A DNA stretch of 64,000 bases from Bacteroidales bacterium (GTDB taxonomy: Bacteria > Bacteroidota > Bacteroidia > Bacteroidales > JAQUTK01). Below the pieces are notes generated by a model. The model was not told the DNA's origin and did no database searches. It was given only the letters and a program-made list of their open reading frames with translations. The stretch lies in the NCBI GenBank assembly GCA_028709785.1, contig JAQUTK010000002.1, positions 124,001 through 188,000 of the forward strand, read 5' to 3'. Shown here piece by piece: positions 35,741 through 44,938 of this stretch. The position numbers and the translations under genes are program-made. Every line of letters starts with the position of its first letter. Positions within the stretch are counted from its first letter, which is position 1.

Positions 35741-36793
35741 TCAAATAATTAGCATGGCATCACCGTAGGTGCCAAATCTGTAGTTTTCTTTTAATGCGAT
35801 ATCGTAAGCCTTCATAATTAAATCATAACCTCCAAAGGCTGCCGTCATCATGAGAAGAGTGGAATAAGGCGCATGGAAATTTGAAATCATTGCATCTGCG
35901 ATTCCAAAGTCGTAGGGAGGAAAGATAAACTTGTTAGTCCATCCTTCAAAGGGCTTTATCTTTCCATCGGTACTGACACATGTTTCGAGCGTCCGCATTA
36001 CTGATGTCCCAACAGCAATGACTTTATGACCATTCTCTTTTGCCTTGTTTACAATGTTAGTAGATTCTTCAGTTACAATCAGCTGTTCGGAGTCCATTTT
36101 GTGCTTTGTAAGATCTTCCACATCAATCTCCCGGAAGTTGCCTAATCCTGAATGCAATGTTATGTATGCAAAGTCAATGCCTTTAATCTCCATTCGTTTA
36201 AGGAGTTCGCGACTGAAGTGCAAACCTGCTGCGGGTGCAACTACTGCTCCTTCGTTTTTTGCATAAATCGTTTGAAACCTTTCCTCGTCTTCAGGTTCCA
36301 CAACACGTGAGATGCTTCTTGGCAGGGGAGTTTCTCCCAAAGCAAAAAGAGCATTTTTGAAATCTCCGTGAGAACCGTCATAAAGAAAACGAAGTGTGCG
36401 TCCCCGGGATGTTGTGTTGTCAATGACTTCAGCAACGAGCGATTCATCATCTCCAAAATAGAGCTTGTTTCCAATACGGATCTTTCTTGCAGGATCCACT
36501 AACACATCCCAAAGATGCATCTCTGCATTTAATTCACGGAGTAAAAAGACCTCAATCTTTGCCCCTGTCTTTTCTTTATTTCCGTATAAGCGAGCCGGAA
36601 AAACTTTTGTATCATTAAAAACAAAACAATCTCCTTCATCGAAGTAATTTAATATCTCTTTGAAATGCTGTTTCTGTTCTATTTCTCCCGTTTTCCGATT
36701 GACAATCATTAATCTTGCTTCATCCCTGTTTGCTGTCGGATACAATGCGATCCGCTCCTCGGGCAGTTTGAATTTGAAATTGGATAGTTTCAT
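35741..36793 (-). CDS. queA: S-adenosylmethionine:tRNA ribosyltransferase-isomerase
   Basis: Adds the ribosyl part of SAM to the queuosine precursor in tRNA. 350 residues; N-terminal [35 protein letters not shown] and the C-terminal [25 protein letters not shown] are family signatures. Between truB (2 bp) and folK (overlapping or adjacent), within the eight-gene run, so two tRNA-modifying enzymes are side by side. Confidence 0.96.
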   Translation of the reverse strand: MKLSNFKFKLPEERIALYPTANRDEARLMIVNRKTGEIEQKQHFKEILNYFDEGDCFVFNDTKVFPARLYGNKEKTGAKIEVFLLRELNAEMHLWDVLVDPARKIRIGNKLYFGDDESLVAEVIDNTTSRGRTLRFLYDGSHGDFKNALFALGETPLPRSISRVVEPEDEERFQTIYAKNEGAVVAPAAGLHFSRELLKRMEIKGIDFAYITLHSGLGNFREIDVEDLTKHKMDSEQLIVTEESTNIVNKAKENGHKVIAVGTSVMRTLETCVSTDGKIKPFEGWTNKFIFPPYDFGIADAMISNFHAPYSTLLMMTAAFGGYDLIMKAYDIALKENYRFGTYGDAMLII

Positions 36794-36795
36794 TC

Positions 36796-37500
36796 TTACT
36801 CACTTTCTTTTTTAAATTCTGTTTTTTCTAATACTTCTTCGAACTCTTCCATGTTGAAGCACTGATCTAAAGTAACTTCTCCTATCCTTGTTCGTTGTAA
36901 TCCCACTAAATGCCCCCCGCAGTTTAGTGCCTCTCCGATATCTCGTGCCAATGCACGGATATATGTTCCTTTGCTGCATGTAATCCGGAGCTTTATATCC
37001 GGTATATTACATTCAACCAATTCAATCTCATCAATGACCAGTACTTTCGGTTTCAGAACAACTTCCTTTCCTTTTCTGGCGAGTTCGTATGCCCGTTTAC
37101 CGTCTACTTTACAAGCAGAATAGGCGGGTGGAATCTGCTCTATGCGACCTACAAAGTTACTTATTTTTTCTCTGATCAATTCCTCATTAAGATGGGAAGT
37201 ATCATATTCTTTGTCAATAGGAGTCTCCAAATCAAAAGAAGGAGTTGTAGAACCTAATCGAATCGTCGCCAAATATTCTTTTGTCTGGTACTGAAAAGTG
37301 TCGATTAGTTTCGTGGCTTTTCCGGTGCATAATATCAATACTCCCGAAGCCAAAGGATCCAATGTTCCTGCATGTCCGACTTTGAGCTTTTTTACTCCGA
37401 GTTTCTGAGATAACTTGTATCTTATCTTATTAACAAGAAAAAAAGAGGTTACCCCAAACGGTTTGTTGAAATATAAAACTTCTCCTTCGATAAAATCCAT
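36796..37500 (-). CDS. truB: tRNA pseudouridine(55) synthase
   Basis: Makes pseudouridine 55 in the T loop of tRNAs. From the ATG at 37500 it is 234 residues, with [12 protein letters not shown], the catalytic Asp in [14 protein letters not shown], and [15 protein letters not shown]. The frame is open to 37557, but this would overlap uppP and has no TruB homology. 14 bp after uppP and 2 bp before queA. Confidence 0.95.
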   Translation of the reverse strand: MDFIEGEVLYFNKPFGVTSFFLVNKIRYKLSQKLGVKKLKVGHAGTLDPLASGVLILCTGKATKLIDTFQYQTKEYLATIRLGSTTPSFDLETPIDKEYDTSHLNEELIREKISNFVGRIEQIPPAYSACKVDGKRAYELARKGKEVVLKPKVLVIDEIELVECNIPDIKLRITCSKGTYIRALARDIGEALNCGGHLVGLQRTRIGEVTLDQCFNMEEFEEVLEKTEFKKESE

Positions 37501-37514
37501 TCTTTGTTGACTTT

Positions 37515-38303
37515 CTATAGTGAATAGATAATTGTAGCAATACCTGCTATAGCACAATAGATTGCAAAATAGATCAGCTTACCTTTCTTTACGATCTCAA
37601 TCATCCATTTACAAGCAATAGAACCGGAAACAAAAGCAGCCAGAAAACCAACGATCAATGAAGCAATTGGTATGGCTGTTCCTTCAGTGAACTCTCCTTT
37701 CATAAGATCAAGTAACACCTCTCCGATAATGGGTGCAAGAACCATGAGAAAGGAAAATTGAGCCACTTTTGCTTTGTTATTGCCCAGTATCAGTCCGGTA
37801 GCAATTGTTGCACCAGAACGGGATATTCCGGGTGCAATTGCAATTGCTTGAGATATTCCAATAATGAATGCGTCTTTTAGAGAAATACTCTCTTTCTGAC
37901 GTGGCTTATAATAATAAGAAAACGTCAATAAGCATGCAGTCAAAAGGAGCATGCTACCAACCATCCAGAGACCACCGTTGAAAATTGCTTCCACTTCTTC
38001 TTTAAAGAAGACACCTACAATACCAACAGGTATCATTGAAACGAGGATACTTATTGTATATTTAGTCTCACTATTCCACTGAAACCTGAACAATCCCTTG
38101 AAAATCCAAGCTATTTCTTTCCATAGAATAAAGAGTGTGCTAAAAACGGTTCCCGCATGAACAGCAATCGCGAACGTAAGGTTTTCTTCTCCATCAAGTC
38201 CAAACAAGGCAGAGCCAATTGCCAAATGTCCGCTACTACTAACGGGTAAGAACTCAGTAAATCCTTGGAGAATTCCAAGGATTAGTGCTTCCAATATACC
38301 CAT
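37515..38303 (-). CDS. uppP: Undecaprenyl-diphosphatase (BacA type)
   Basis: Integral membrane phosphatase that recycles the lipid carrier for peptidoglycan and other envelope polymers; it also gives bacitracin resistance. 262 residues with [14 protein letters not shown] and [11 protein letters not shown], the two family signatures, and about eight membrane helices. Three bp after the DUF3098 gene. Confidence 0.95.
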   Translation of the reverse strand: MGILEALILGILQGFTEFLPVSSSGHLAIGSALFGLDGEENLTFAIAVHAGTVFSTLFILWKEIAWIFKGLFRFQWNSETKYTISILVSMIPVGIVGVFFKEEVEAIFNGGLWMVGSMLLLTACLLTFSYYYKPRQKESISLKDAFIIGISQAIAIAPGISRSGATIATGLILGNNKAKVAQFSFLMVLAPIIGEVLLDLMKGEFTEGTAIPIASLIVGFLAAFVSGSIACKWMIEIVKKGKLIYFAIYCAIAGIATIIYSL

Positions 38304-38306
38304 ATA

Positions 38307-38525
38307 TTATTTTGACTTTCTTACGATACCGTAGATGATAAAAATAAAGCCGAACAGACTAACAGTCGGAGCGATGACAATCCGCTGTTTGCTGAAAATG
38401 TCCGGATTAAACTCTTGTTCTGTGCCACCTCCTGTCATTAAAAAAAAACCAATTAATATAATCAGAAATCCTATTGCAATGAGAATAAGATTTGTCTTCC
38501 CTAAGGCCAATTCTTTTTTGTCCAT
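38307..38525 (-). CDS. DUF3098 family membrane protein
   Basis: 72-residue protein with two membrane helices (about 12-30 and 50-68) joined by a short polar loop (GGGTEQEFNPDIFSKQR). It matches the DUF3098 family found between ftsX and uppP in Bacteroidetes. The place suggests a role in the envelope or cell division, but no function is established. 11 bp after ftsX. Confidence 0.82.
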   Translation of the reverse strand: MDKKELALGKTNLILIAIGFLIILIGFFLMTGGGTEQEFNPDIFSKQRIVIAPTVSLFGFIFIIYGIVRKSK

Positions 38526-38536
38526 TTGCTTACGTT

Positions 38537-39418
38537 TTAAATATAATATAAGTTGTCATTATTCATGTTGAGGTATTTGTTGACTGAAAAGAATGCTGAT
38601 GATAAAGTAATCAGCAATCCAGCAACAAAGATGACTCCGAAAACCAATAGCAGAGATTCCATCTGTAAAAGACTAAAGAAGTTCGGTATCTGTCCGGATA
38701 TGTAATAGATAGCACCCAGTAACAAAAGAATTGCGATTATAGATGCAATGATCCCACTTACGATGTTCTTTATGATAAAGGGTCTTCTGATAAAGCCTCG
38801 GTTGGCACCCACAAGCTTCATTGTATGTATTAGAAATCTGCGTGAGTAAATGACCAGCCGAATGGTGTTATTAATAAGCGTATATGAAATAATAGTCAGC
38901 ACAAAGGCCAGAATGGAAAGAATAATTCCGATACGGGTCACATTCTCATTGACTGCCTGAATCAGATCTTTCCGATATATTACGTCTTCTACGCCTCTGT
39001 ATTGTCGTATTTTGTTTTCCAGGATGCTTATGCTTTCGTTATTTGCAAAATCAGAATGCATTTTCACCTCTATGGATGCGGAAAGAGGGTTGTAACCAAG
39101 AAATTCGTTTGGATCTTCTCCAAGTTCATCAATCAAAGATTTCAACGCATCTTCTTTGCTTATAAGAATTGCTTCTTTGATCTCAGGCATTGTAACGAGC
39201 CTTTTTTGTATACGAACCATTTCGCTTTCTTGCAAATCGTTGTTAAGAACAATTGAAAACCCGATATTCTCTTTTATATAGACAGACAGATCTTTTGCTA
39301 CGAAAAACAACAAAGAGACAATACCCAAAAGAAAGAGCACTAATGAAATGCTGATTACAGCTGTTAATTGAGAATTAAACAGTCGCAAAGAGATTAACGA
39401 AGATGGTTTTTGGCTCAT
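38537..39418 (-). CDS. ftsX: Cell division protein FtsX
   Basis: Four-helix inner-membrane protein of 293 residues with a periplasmic domain between helices 1 and 2. With FtsE it controls peptidoglycan hydrolases at the septum. Features: TAVISISLVLFLLGIVSLLFF (helix 1), EAILISKEDALKSLIDELGEDPNEFLGYNPLPAS-like region (actual NPLSASIEVK), and KLVGANRGFIRRPF before the last helices. ftsE is not in this window. Overlaps the methyltransferase gene by 4 nt. Confidence 0.92.
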   Translation of the reverse strand: MSQKPSSLISLRLFNSQLTAVISISLVLFLLGIVSLLFFVAKDLSVYIKENIGFSIVLNNDLQESEMVRIQKRLVTMPEIKEAILISKEDALKSLIDELGEDPNEFLGYNPLSASIEVKMHSDFANNESISILENKIRQYRGVEDVIYRKDLIQAVNENVTRIGIILSILAFVLTIISYTLINNTIRLVIYSRRFLIHTMKLVGANRGFIRRPFIIKNIVSGIIASIIAILLLLGAIYYISGQIPNFFSLLQMESLLLVFGVIFVAGLLITLSSAFFSVNKYLNMNNDNLYYI

Positions 39419-40317
39419 TGTTCAGCTTTTTTTTTCAGTATATAAATAAGAGAACTTGTGTTTTCTGCATCTGAGAGACTCTTTATCCATCCGATCGAAC
39501 CATGATAGAAAGCGAGAAATTTGCCAAAACGTCTGTTCATATATTTCTCACTGAGTAGTGCGATATAAAATACATCAAACGGCATACGGACTGTTTTTAT
39601 TATTTGAAATCCGTGTTGTTGTGCAAGACGGTTAAAGGTCTCGGGGCAGAAATGCCATAAATGACGTGGCATATCGTAAGCAGCCCAATACTTCTCATAA
39701 ACCCGGGCATCATAAGAGTCACTATTTGGTACAGCAATGATCAGTTTGCCATCGTCCTTCAGGATCGTATGCATCTGTTGCATTGTTTCATTCAGTTGCT
39801 CTATATGTTCCAGAACATGCCATAAAGTAATTACATCAATTTTCTTTTCCGGGATCTTGTAAAGCAGCTCTGAATCTTCGGCATTTATCCCCCAGGTTGC
39901 TTTTACGAACTCGCGGGCCTTGGGATTTTTTTCAATGGCCAGAACATCCCATCCGTTTTGCTTCATTTTTCCGGCAAAATATCCTGTTCCACATCCAATA
40001 TCCATCAAGATTCCTTTCGTTGAAGAACAGGTGTTGACCAGTGATGTCTTCTTATTCAACATGAACGAACGGACCCAATGGTATATGGAGTTTACAAAGC
40101 CCTTGCGGGTGTCGCTATGCGAAATATATTCCGGAGAGTCATAATAGGAAGATATATTCGCTTCATTCGGAAAATCTTTGGTAAACTTAAAACCGCAAGA
40201 CTTACATTGTACAACATCAAAGTCTTCCTTAGAAGAAAAGAAATCTTTTCCACGTAAAAACGTTTCAATTTTTGAACTACCACAGACAGGGCAATTATTC
40301 AGATGCACGACTTTCAT
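39415..40317 (-). CDS. Class I SAM methyltransferase with zinc ribbon
   Basis: 300 residues. The N terminus has a probable zinc ribbon (CPVCGSSK and CKSCGF), then a Rossmann methyltransferase domain with LMDIGCGTGYFAGKM and ITLWHVLEHIE. The layout resembles methyltransferases acting on sugars or ubiquinone-like compounds, but the substrate is unknown. First gene of the eight-gene run; the ATGA-type overlap with ftsX indicates coupling. A weak -7-like TTATTTTG lies upstream near 40360. Confidence 0.85.
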   Translation of the reverse strand: MKVVHLNNCPVCGSSKIETFLRGKDFFSSKEDFDVVQCKSCGFKFTKDFPNEANISSYYDSPEYISHSDTRKGFVNSIYHWVRSFMLNKKTSLVNTCSSTKGILMDIGCGTGYFAGKMKQNGWDVLAIEKNPKAREFVKATWGINAEDSELLYKIPEKKIDVITLWHVLEHIEQLNETMQQMHTILKDDGKLIIAVPNSDSYDARVYEKYWAAYDMPRHLWHFCPETFNRLAQQHGFQIIKTVRMPFDVFYIALLSEKYMNRRFGKFLAFYHGSIGWIKSLSDAENTSSLIYILKKKAEQ

Positions 40318-40586
40318 TCAATAGGATTATTTACATTGAGGATATAACGTCCCCAAATTCTCTGCAAAATAACGAATAATATATCAGATACACTATTTAT
40401 TTTCGTCTCAAATTTAATTTGTTAATTGAGAAATCTTGTTTTATCAATCAGCAAATAGGGAAGAATCTTTTTTGCAGATATTTTAAATAGGTTGTTTTGC
40501 ATTGTCAATGGTTTTTTGTTCCTTTGGCATTGAAATTGAGTAGACCATTAGATAATACGACCTCAGGTAATGAATTTTGTACAGTA

Positions 40587-41495
40587 ATGAAGAATAACGC
40601 TAACCCAATAATAAAAAACTATTATGTTTTCTTGCGTTTAGAAAAAGGCTTGTCAGAAAATACTTTGTTCGCGTATAAACGGGATTTATCCAAACTTTAT
40701 ACATTTCTTTCCAAACAAAATATTGAATTGGAGGCTGTGGATGTAGCAATGTTGCATCAATTCGTTATATGGATGGGAGAAACTCAGATAAAACCAAGAT
40801 CTCAGGCAAGAATTCTTTCAGGATTACGGTCTTTTTATCAATATCTTTTACACGAAGATATCATTCAGTCTGATCCAACCACAATGATTGATATGCCCAG
40901 TATCGGAACCCGACTTCCATCTGTCTTGACTGTTGAAGAAATAGACCGTATGATTCATGTGATTGACCTCTCGAAACCTGATGGTCAACGTAACAGAGCC
41001 ATTATTGAAGTTCTTTATGGTTGTGGATTAAGAGTCTCTGAGCTGGTAAACTTGAAAATGTCTGAGCTATACTTGGATGAGCAGTTTCTGATGGTAACAG
41101 GAAAAGGGAACAAGCAACGGTTGGTACCTATCTCTTCCGTCGCAATTAAAGAGATTGAAAAGTACAAATATGACCGTAACCAATGTCCGATAAAGAAAGG
41201 TGAAGAAGATATTCTTTTCCTGAATCGATTTGGTCACAGACTGACTCGGGTGATGGTTTTTTACATTATAAAAAAGCATGCAGGACTTGCTGGTGTTTCC
41301 AAGCAAATTAGTCCTCATACTTTACGTCATTCGTTTGCCACCCATTTGCTTGAAGGAGGAGCGAACCTTCGTGTAATTCAGGAGATGCTTGGTCATGAAA
41401 GTATTACCACTACAGAAATCTATACGCATCTCGATACGGACTTCCTTAGAAGTGAGATAATGAGTTGTCATCCACGGAATAATAAAAGAAGTTGA
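40587..41495 (+). CDS. xerD: Tyrosine recombinase XerD
   Basis: Site-specific recombinase that resolves chromosome dimers at dif. From the ATG at 40587 it has 302 residues: an N-terminal SAM-like core-binding domain (1-90) and the catalytic domain with Arg149, Lys173, His244, Arg247, His270 and nucleophile Tyr279 (CGLRVSEL, GKGNKQR, HTLRHSFATH, GHESITTTEIYTH). All catalytic residues are present. The frame is open 30 codons upstream without homology. No phage or integron genes nearby, so this is the chromosomal enzyme. Confidence 0.92.
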   Translation: MKNNANPIIKNYYVFLRLEKGLSENTLFAYKRDLSKLYTFLSKQNIELEAVDVAMLHQFVIWMGETQIKPRSQARILSGLRSFYQYLLHEDIIQSDPTTMIDMPSIGTRLPSVLTVEEIDRMIHVIDLSKPDGQRNRAIIEVLYGCGLRVSELVNLKMSELYLDEQFLMVTGKGNKQRLVPISSVAIKEIEKYKYDRNQCPIKKGEEDILFLNRFGHRLTRVMVFYIIKKHAGLAGVSKQISPHTLRHSFATHLLEGGANLRVIQEMLGHESITTTEIYTHLDTDFLRSEIMSCHPRNNKRS

Positions 41496-41574
41496 AAAAG
41501 CGTGTTAATTTTGTAATTGCCTTCTGGAGGCTGTATATTTCCTATTCAATGATCCTTTTTTGAGAAATAAGTAT

Positions 41575-41582
41575 TACTTTTG
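41575..41582 (+). promoter_or_regulatory. -7 box of the OmpA/TPR lipoprotein gene
   Basis: TACTTTTG, a perfect TAnnTTTG, 38 bp before the ATG. Confidence 0.6.
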
Positions 41583-41620
41583 TGGCTGTTTTTAAATGAA
41601 CAATATCAAATATTTTAACT

Positions 41621-43315
41621 ATGTATAAACATTTATGTTTGACCCTTGTAGCTGCTATGCTACTGGTGTTTTCTTCTTGTAGCAAGAAGATGGGAGGTTT
41701 GACTTCCGATTATTTTACAACAACTCCAGAAGTTTTGGAGGAAGTGGCCGGTGAAGTTCCTGTTACTATTAACGGAAAATTCCCCGCTAAGTTCTTTAAC
41801 AAAAAAGCCATTGTCACTGTTACTCCTGTGTTAGCTTACAACGGAGGTGAGGCTTATGGTGAATCTACAACATTTCAGGGAGAGAAAGTAGAAGGTAACA
41901 ACAAGACTATCTCTTATAGTGAAGGTGGTCTGTTTACCATGAAAACATCTTTTAAATACAAAGATGTAATGGCAAAATCAGAGTTGTATCTTGAGTTTAC
42001 GGCTAAGATTGGCAAGAAGGAAGTGAAAATTCCACGTGTGAAGATTGCTGATGGTGTTATTTCAACAGCCTTGTTGTCATCTGCTGCTTCAAGCACACCA
42101 GCTATCGCTCCTGATAAATTTCAACGTATCATTAAAGAGGCTCATCAAGCTAACATTATGTTCCTTATCCAACAAGCAGAGCTTCGTGCAAGTGAGTTGA
42201 AAGGACAATCAGTAAAAGGTTTGAAAGAGAAACTTGCTGACGCTAGCAAGGCTGAGAACAAAAAAGTAACAAGTTTGGAGATTTCTTCTTATGCTTCTCC
42301 TGATGGAGGTCTTGATTTGAATGAGAAACTGGCTGCTAAACGTGAAAAGGTTTCAACCGACTTTATGAATAAAGAGCTGAAGAAAGCAAATGTAAAAACT
42401 GAAGTTGAAGGTAAATTTACTGCTGAGGACTGGGATGGATTCAAAGAGTTAGTAGAAAAGAGCAATATCCAGGATAAGGAAATCATCGTTCGCGTACTTT
42501 CTATGTATTCTGATCCGGAAGAAAGAGAACGTGAAATCAAGAATATTTCTGTAGCTTACAAAGATTTGGCTGATGAGATTCTTCCTCAGTTGAGACGTTC
42601 TAAGTTGACTTTGAATGTTGAAATTATTGGAAAATCTGACGATCAAATCCTTCAGTTGGCAAAATATACTCCTACAGAGTTGACTGTTGATGAGATTCTT
42701 TACGCTGCTACCTTGGTTGATACAGATGCAGAAAAAGTGGCTATCTACAAGAAAACAGCAGAATTATTCCCTGCAGACTATCGCGCAGTTAACAATATCG
42801 GTGTAATCAGCTTTAAAGAAGGTGATTTTGAAACTGCACAATCACAATTTGAGAAAGCAGCTAAGATCAATGCCAATGCTCCTGAAGTTAACATGAACAA
42901 AGCTTTGTTGAGCTTGAAAGATAACAATGCAGCAGCAGCAAAGACTTTGCTTGGTAAAGCTACAGGTGTGAAGGAATTGGAGGAGACAATGGGATTGATG
43001 TATATCCAGACAGGTGATTACAAGAATGCAGTTAAGGCTTTTGATGGCGTGAAGAGTAACAATGCAGCTTTGGCTTTCATCTTGAACAAGGATTACAACA
43101 AGGCTAAAACTATTTTGAATGAAATAGCTCAACCAGATGCAACAACAGGTTACTTGTCTGCTATTGTAGGTGCGAGAACAAATAATGCTTCTATGGTTAT
43201 TGAAGGATTGAAAGCTTCTGCCGCTAAAGATGCAACAGTAGCTCGCAAAGCTCTTACAGATATTGAGTTTGCTAAGTTTGTTACAAACGCTGACTTCCTC
43301 AAGATCGTTAAGTAA
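41621..43315 (+). CDS. OmpA-like/TPR lipoprotein
   Basis: 564-residue lipoprotein (lipobox VFSSC, Cys20, followed by SKKM). Residues 25-170 form a beta-rich domain (VPVTINGKFPAKFFNKK). The middle (about 180-350) has an OmpA-like peptidoglycan-binding pattern, with SSYASPDGGLDLNEKLAAKREKV resembling the OmpA-C loop. The C-terminal part (about 355-560) carries TPR-like repeats (AVNNIGVISFKEGDFETAQSQFEKAA). It may tie the outer membrane to the wall, but its role is unknown. Codon use is typical of a highly expressed gene. Own promoter and strong terminator. Confidence 0.8.
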   Translation: MYKHLCLTLVAAMLLVFSSCSKKMGGLTSDYFTTTPEVLEEVAGEVPVTINGKFPAKFFNKKAIVTVTPVLAYNGGEAYGESTTFQGEKVEGNNKTISYSEGGLFTMKTSFKYKDVMAKSELYLEFTAKIGKKEVKIPRVKIADGVISTALLSSAASSTPAIAPDKFQRIIKEAHQANIMFLIQQAELRASELKGQSVKGLKEKLADASKAENKKVTSLEISSYASPDGGLDLNEKLAAKREKVSTDFMNKELKKANVKTEVEGKFTAEDWDGFKELVEKSNIQDKEIIVRVLSMYSDPEEREREIKNISVAYKDLADEILPQLRRSKLTLNVEIIGKSDDQILQLAKYTPTELTVDEILYAATLVDTDAEKVAIYKKTAELFPADYRAVNNIGVISFKEGDFETAQSQFEKAAKINANAPEVNMNKALLSLKDNNAAAAKTLLGKATGVKELEETMGLMYIQTGDYKNAVKAFDGVKSNNAALAFILNKDYNKAKTILNEIAQPDATTGYLSAIVGARTNNASMVIEGLKASAAKDATVARKALTDIEFAKFVTNADFLKIVK

Positions 43316-43331
43316 TCGATTACGAACAGAA

Positions 43332-43377
43332 TTAAACAGAAGAGGCTGTCCAAATTTGGACAGCCTCTTCTGTTTAA
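43332..43377. terminator. 46-nt perfect palindromic terminator
   Basis: Perfect 23-bp self-complementary sequence from TTAAACAGAAGAGGC to GCCTCTTCTGTTTAA, centred at 43354/43355. It ends the OmpA/TPR gene. Confidence 0.85.
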
Positions 43378-43418
43378 ACTTTATCCTCTATAAATGAGGA
43401 TATTCGAATAGAAACTAC

Positions 43419-43426
43419 TACTTTTG
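43419..43426 (+). promoter_or_regulatory. -7 box of ahcY
   Basis: TACTTTTG, a perfect TAnnTTTG, 20 bp before the ahcY ATG. The leader is too short for a riboswitch. Confidence 0.6.
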
Positions 43427-43445
43427 CAGTCGATAAAATTAAAAA

Positions 43446-44870
43446 ATGAATATGTCAGAAAAGTTATTCTCTGGTCTGCCTTATAAGGTGGCAGACATCA
43501 ACCTTGCAGATTTCGGTCGCAAGGAAATCGAATTGGCAGAACAAGAAATGCCTGGTCTAATGGCCTTACGCGAAAAATATGGAGAGACAAAGCCCTTGAA
43601 AGGGGCTCGAATTATGGGTTCGTTGCATATGACCATTCAAACGGCAGTTCTTATTGAGACATTGGTTGAACTTGGTGCTGACGTGCGTTGGTGTTCCTGT
43701 AATATTTATTCCACTCAGGATCATGCAGCTGCAGCGATTGCCGCCGCCGGTGTCCCTGTATTTGCATGGAAAGGTGAAACATTGAAAGATTATTGGTGGT
43801 GTACGTTACAGGCACTGACCTTTCCGGGTAATCAAGGTCCAACTTTAATCGTGGATGATGGTGGGGATGCAACAATGATGATTCATGTTGGATTTGACGC
43901 CGAAAACAATTCTTCTGTGCTTGATCAGGAGGTTGTTGCGGAAGATGAGATTCAGCTCTATTCAATTTTGAAGAAAGTTTTAAAGGAGCAATCAAACTTA
44001 TGGACCGGCATGATTCCGGAGATCCGTGGTGTTTCCGAAGAGACTACTACGGGAGTTCATCGGTTGTATCAGATGAAAGAAGAAGGAAAACTTTTGTTCC
44101 CTGCTTTCAATGTGAACGACTCAGTAACCAAATCCAAGTTTGATAATCTCTACGGTTGTCGTGAATCACTGGCTGACGGAATCAAACGTGCCACGGATGT
44201 GATGATAGCCGGAAAGGTTGTTGTCGTATGCGGTTATGGTGATGTAGGTAAGGGATGCGCTCATTCCATGCGTTCATACGGAGCGCGTGTCTTAATTACA
44301 GAGATTGATCCGATTTGTGCTTTACAAGCAGCGATGGAGGGTTTTGAAGTCATAACGATGGATGAGGCTTGTTCGCAGGGAAATATCTTTGTGACAACGA
44401 CCGGTAATATTGATATTATTCGTATTGATCATATTGAGAAGATGAAAGATCAGGCGATTGTATGTAATATTGGTCACTTTGATAATGAAATTCAGGTGGA
44501 GAAACTGAAGACATTCCCCGGAATCGTCTGTCGTAATATTAAACCACAGGTAGATCAGTATTTCTTCCCTGATGGCCATTCTATTCTCTTGCTGGCTGAC
44601 GGCCGTTTGGTCAATCTCGGTTGCGCTACCGGTCACCCTTCTTTTGTGATGAGTAACTCGTTTACAAACCAAACTCTTGCGCAAATCGAACTGTTTAGCA
44701 AGGACTACCCAATTGATGTTTATCGTTTGCCGAAATATCTGGACGAAGAAGTCGCTCGTCTCCACCTGAGTAAACTGGGTGTGAAACTGACTGTCTTAAC
44801 TCCTCAGCAAGCAGCTTATATCGGAGTATCTCAGGATGGTCCGTATAAAGCCGATCATTATCGTTATTAA
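43446..44870 (+). CDS. ahcY: Adenosylhomocysteinase
   Basis: Splits S-adenosylhomocysteine into homocysteine and adenosine, clearing the methylation by-product. 474 residues, with [20 protein letters not shown], the NAD loop [24 protein letters not shown], and the C-terminal [10 protein letters not shown] that completes the partner subunit's active site. Works with metK in the methyl cycle, but its leader carries no SAM or SAH riboswitch. Confidence 0.96.
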   Translation: MNMSEKLFSGLPYKVADINLADFGRKEIELAEQEMPGLMALREKYGETKPLKGARIMGSLHMTIQTAVLIETLVELGADVRWCSCNIYSTQDHAAAAIAAAGVPVFAWKGETLKDYWWCTLQALTFPGNQGPTLIVDDGGDATMMIHVGFDAENNSSVLDQEVVAEDEIQLYSILKKVLKEQSNLWTGMIPEIRGVSEETTTGVHRLYQMKEEGKLLFPAFNVNDSVTKSKFDNLYGCRESLADGIKRATDVMIAGKVVVVCGYGDVGKGCAHSMRSYGARVLITEIDPICALQAAMEGFEVITMDEACSQGNIFVTTTGNIDIIRIDHIEKMKDQAIVCNIGHFDNEIQVEKLKTFPGIVCRNIKPQVDQYFFPDGHSILLLADGRLVNLGCATGHPSFVMSNSFTNQTLAQIELFSKDYPIDVYRLPKYLDEEVARLHLSKLGVKLTVLTPQQAAYIGVSQDGPYKADHYRY

Positions 44871-44878
44871 TTCATTAT

Positions 44879-44925
44879 CGAAGAGAGACTTCTGCTGCCA
44901 GGTGGATAAGTCTCTCTTCGCTTTT
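44879..44925 (+). terminator. Terminator after ahcY
   Basis: Perfect 13-bp stem CGAAGAGAGACTT with AAGTCTCTCTTCG, 16-nt loop, then CTTTTTAT. The next gene starts 14 bp later, so partial read-through is possible. Confidence 0.8.
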
Positions 44926-44938
44926 TATCCTTAACAAC

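Noticed and set aside
40587-41495. Integrase of a mobile element
   Set aside because: The recombinase matches chromosomal XerD in length and motifs, and no phage, transposon or attachment-site features lie nearby.
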